Assembly: GCA_946887345.1 (NCBI GenBank)
Contig: CAMPKR010000133.1
Coordinates: 1-6,992 of the forward strand
DNA from: an uncultured Bacteroidota bacterium
GTDB taxonomy: Bacteria; Bacteroidota; Bacteroidia; Chitinophagales; Chitinophagaceae
DNA length: 6,992 nucleotides
Direction of reading: 5' to 3'
Shown here: one piece after another, positions 5,741-6,992 of the stretch
How the letters are laid out: the number at the start of each line of letters is the position of its first letter
Position numbering within the stretch: the stretch's first letter is position 1
Translations under genes and position numbers: made by a program
The notes under the pieces: model-generated
The model's input: only the letters and a program-made list of their open reading frames with translations
What the model was told of the DNA's origin: nothing
Database searches by the model: none

Positions 5741-6989
5741 TGTAAAAGCTTCAATAATAACGATAGGCGATGAGCTGCTTATTGGACAGACTATAGACAC
5801 CAATTCGGCGTGGATGGCACAGCGGCTCAATGATTTGGGTATAATAGTAGTAAGAAGGGTGGCAGTGGGGGATACTGCTGCTGATATAGTAAAAGCACTG
5901 GACGAGGAACTGCGCGATGCAGCATTGGTATTTGTTACGGGCGGTCTTGGCCCCACCGCTGATGATATTACTAAACCTCTTTTGCTGAAGTATTTTGGCG
6001 GAAAGATGGTAGTAAACGAAGATGTTTTAAGCCATGTGAGGGAGATATTTGAAAGACGGAAACGTCCTTTGCTTGATGTAAACCTGAAGCAGGCGGAAGT
6101 GCCTGACAGCTGCACGGTTCTTTTCAACAGGATGGGAACGGCCCCGGGCATGTGGTTTGAGAAAGAGAATAAAGTAGTCATCGCTATGCCCGGCGTTCCC
6201 TACGAGATGATGGCGATAATGGAAGATGAAGTAATAGAACGTTTGCAGCGGCGCTTTACAAGTGATGCTTTGCTTCACAGGTCCATTATAACAGCCGGCG
6301 AAGGGGAGAGTTTTATAGCGGAACGTATAAAGGACCTGGAAACAGCCCTTCCTGCCCATATCAAACTCGCCTATCTGCCCTCTCCCGGGATGGTGCGGCT
6401 CAGGCTAACAGGTACAGGTAACGCAAAAGACCTGCTTGTGAAAGAGCTTATCATGCGACAGGAGGAAATTGCTAACAGGCTGGAGGACCTGGTTGTTTCG
6501 CTTGATGATATTCCCCTGGAACAAATACTGGGCAGGTTGCTCTTACATAAAGGATTAACTATGGGTTTTGCGGAGAGCTGTACAGGAGGCTATCTTGCCC
6601 ATCATATCACGCAGGTGATCGGCTCGAGCGCATATTTTAAAGGAAGCGTGGTGTGCTATGATGTAAAAGTAAAAGAAGATATACTAGGTGTAAAGAAGAG
6701 TACGCTGGAAAAACATGGGGCCGTAAGTGAGGAGACGGCAATAGAAATGGCCAAAGGAGCGTTGAAAGTTTTAACAGCTGATTGTACCTTAGCCGTGACG
6801 GGCTTGCTAAGTCCCGGAGGTGAAGAAGATGAACAGACCCCCGTGGGTACAGTGTGGATGGCTGTGGCGAGCAAAAACGAAATAAAGACAAAGCGATTCC
6901 ACTTTCATTATGACCGCGTACGAAATAAAGATATGGCAGTGCAGATGGGCATGCTGATGATGTGGCGCTACCTGAACAATAAATTATAA
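5733..6989 (+). CDS. cinA: CinA family protein (NMN deamidase / ADP-ribose pyrophosphatase-type, nicotinamide nucleotide salvage)
   Basis: A full-length two-domain CinA of 418 residues. The N-terminal COG1058/MoCF-like domain (about 6-172) has GDELLIG (12-18), DTNSAWMAQRL (22-32), TGGLGPTADD (69-78) and MPGVPYEM (152-159). In characterised homologues it cleaves ADP-ribose and related pyrophosphates. A linking region of about 175-255 follows. The C-terminal PncC domain (about 262-415) has ESCTGG (281-286, with the probable catalytic Ser282), HGAVSEETA (328-336) and PVGTVWMAV (370-378). In homologues this domain deamidates nicotinamide mononucleotide to nicotinate mononucleotide, recycling NAD breakdown products. 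The usual TGxxGPGG loop reads TGLLSPGG (356-363), so a Ser replaces the conserved Gly. The ATG at 5733 overlaps the thioesterase stop by 8 bp (ATGAGTAA). The historical name means competence-inducible, but no competence role is implied here. The gene ends three bases before the window edge, so its terminator is not visible. Confidence 0.96.
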   Translation: MSNVKASIITIGDELLIGQTIDTNSAWMAQRLNDLGIIVVRRVAVGDTAADIVKALDEELRDAALVFVTGGLGPTADDITKPLLLKYFGGKMVVNEDVLSHVREIFERRKRPLLDVNLKQAEVPDSCTVLFNRMGTAPGMWFEKENKVVIAMPGVPYEMMAIMEDEVIERLQRRFTSDALLHRSIITAGEGESFIAERIKDLETALPAHIKLAYLPSPGMVRLRLTGTGNAKDLLVKELIMRQEEIANRLEDLVVSLDDIPLEQILGRLLLHKGLTMGFAESCTGGYLAHHITQVIGSSAYFKGSVVCYDVKVKEDILGVKKSTLEKHGAVSEETAIEMAKGALKVLTADCTLAVTGLLSPGGEEDEQTPVGTVWMAVASKNEIKTKRFHFHYDRVRNKDMAVQMGMLMMWRYLNNKL

Positions 6990-6992
6990 ACT

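Noticed and set aside
5621..6181. Reverse-strand open frame of 186 codons
   Set aside because: It lies opposite the end of the thioesterase gene and the start of cinA, both with clear family motifs. Its product is Ser/Thr-rich low-complexity sequence with no recognisable domain.
5733..6989. CinA as a sign of a competence or DNA-uptake locus
   Set aside because: No competence genes lie nearby, and the domain motifs point to nicotinamide-nucleotide salvage; the name is historical.

Overview
The window looks like ordinary chromosomal DNA from a Bacteroidota species. A Chitinophagia- or Cytophagia-like lineage is my guess; the phylum is firmer. The main pointers are a surface protein ending in the gliding-motility-associated (CHU_C) type IX secretion sorting domain, a membrane protein of the Bacteroidota-typical DUF4105/Lnb family, a Bacteroidota-style SdhB, AT-rich leaders without clear Shine-Dalgarno sequences, and one exact TAnnTTTG promoter-like element. 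No rRNA, tRNA, CRISPR array, insertion sequence or phage gene was seen. Six complete genes and one 5'-truncated gene, all on the + strand, fill almost the whole window. The two intergenic gaps are 63 bp and 115 bp.

Layout. (1) Positions 2-421 hold the C-terminal half of the succinate dehydrogenase/fumarate reductase iron-sulfur subunit, closed by a strong intrinsic terminator (445-470). (2) Positions 485-4435 form a tightly packed unit: a DUF4105/Lnb-type membrane protein, an alpha/beta hydrolase (4-bp ATGA overlap), and a secreted PKD-domain protein with a T9SS type B sorting domain (probable GTG start overlapping the hydrolase stop). A perfect 12-bp hairpin, extendable to 15 pairs in RNA, ends it (4461-4493). 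(3) Positions 4551-6989 form a second packed unit: a YdfG-like short-chain dehydrogenase, a YbgC/FcbC-type hotdog acyl-CoA thioesterase (1-bp overlap) and CinA (8-bp overlap).

How the genes may work together. The first gene belongs to central respiration and ends its own transcript. The second unit has a cell-envelope flavour: a possible lipoprotein acyltransferase-like protein, a hydrolase of unknown substrate, and an exported adhesin-like protein. The third unit combines small-metabolite housekeeping: a hydroxy-acid dehydrogenase, a thioesterase and nicotinamide-nucleotide repair. Overlaps make co-transcription within each unit likely, but a shared pathway is not shown by the sequence.

I did not find convincing evidence of a previously undescribed system. 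The items most worth a second look are the Lnb-like/hydrolase/T9SS-cargo unit, a promoter-like element that would start transcription inside the upstream terminator, and an unusual loop in the CinA C-terminal domain.
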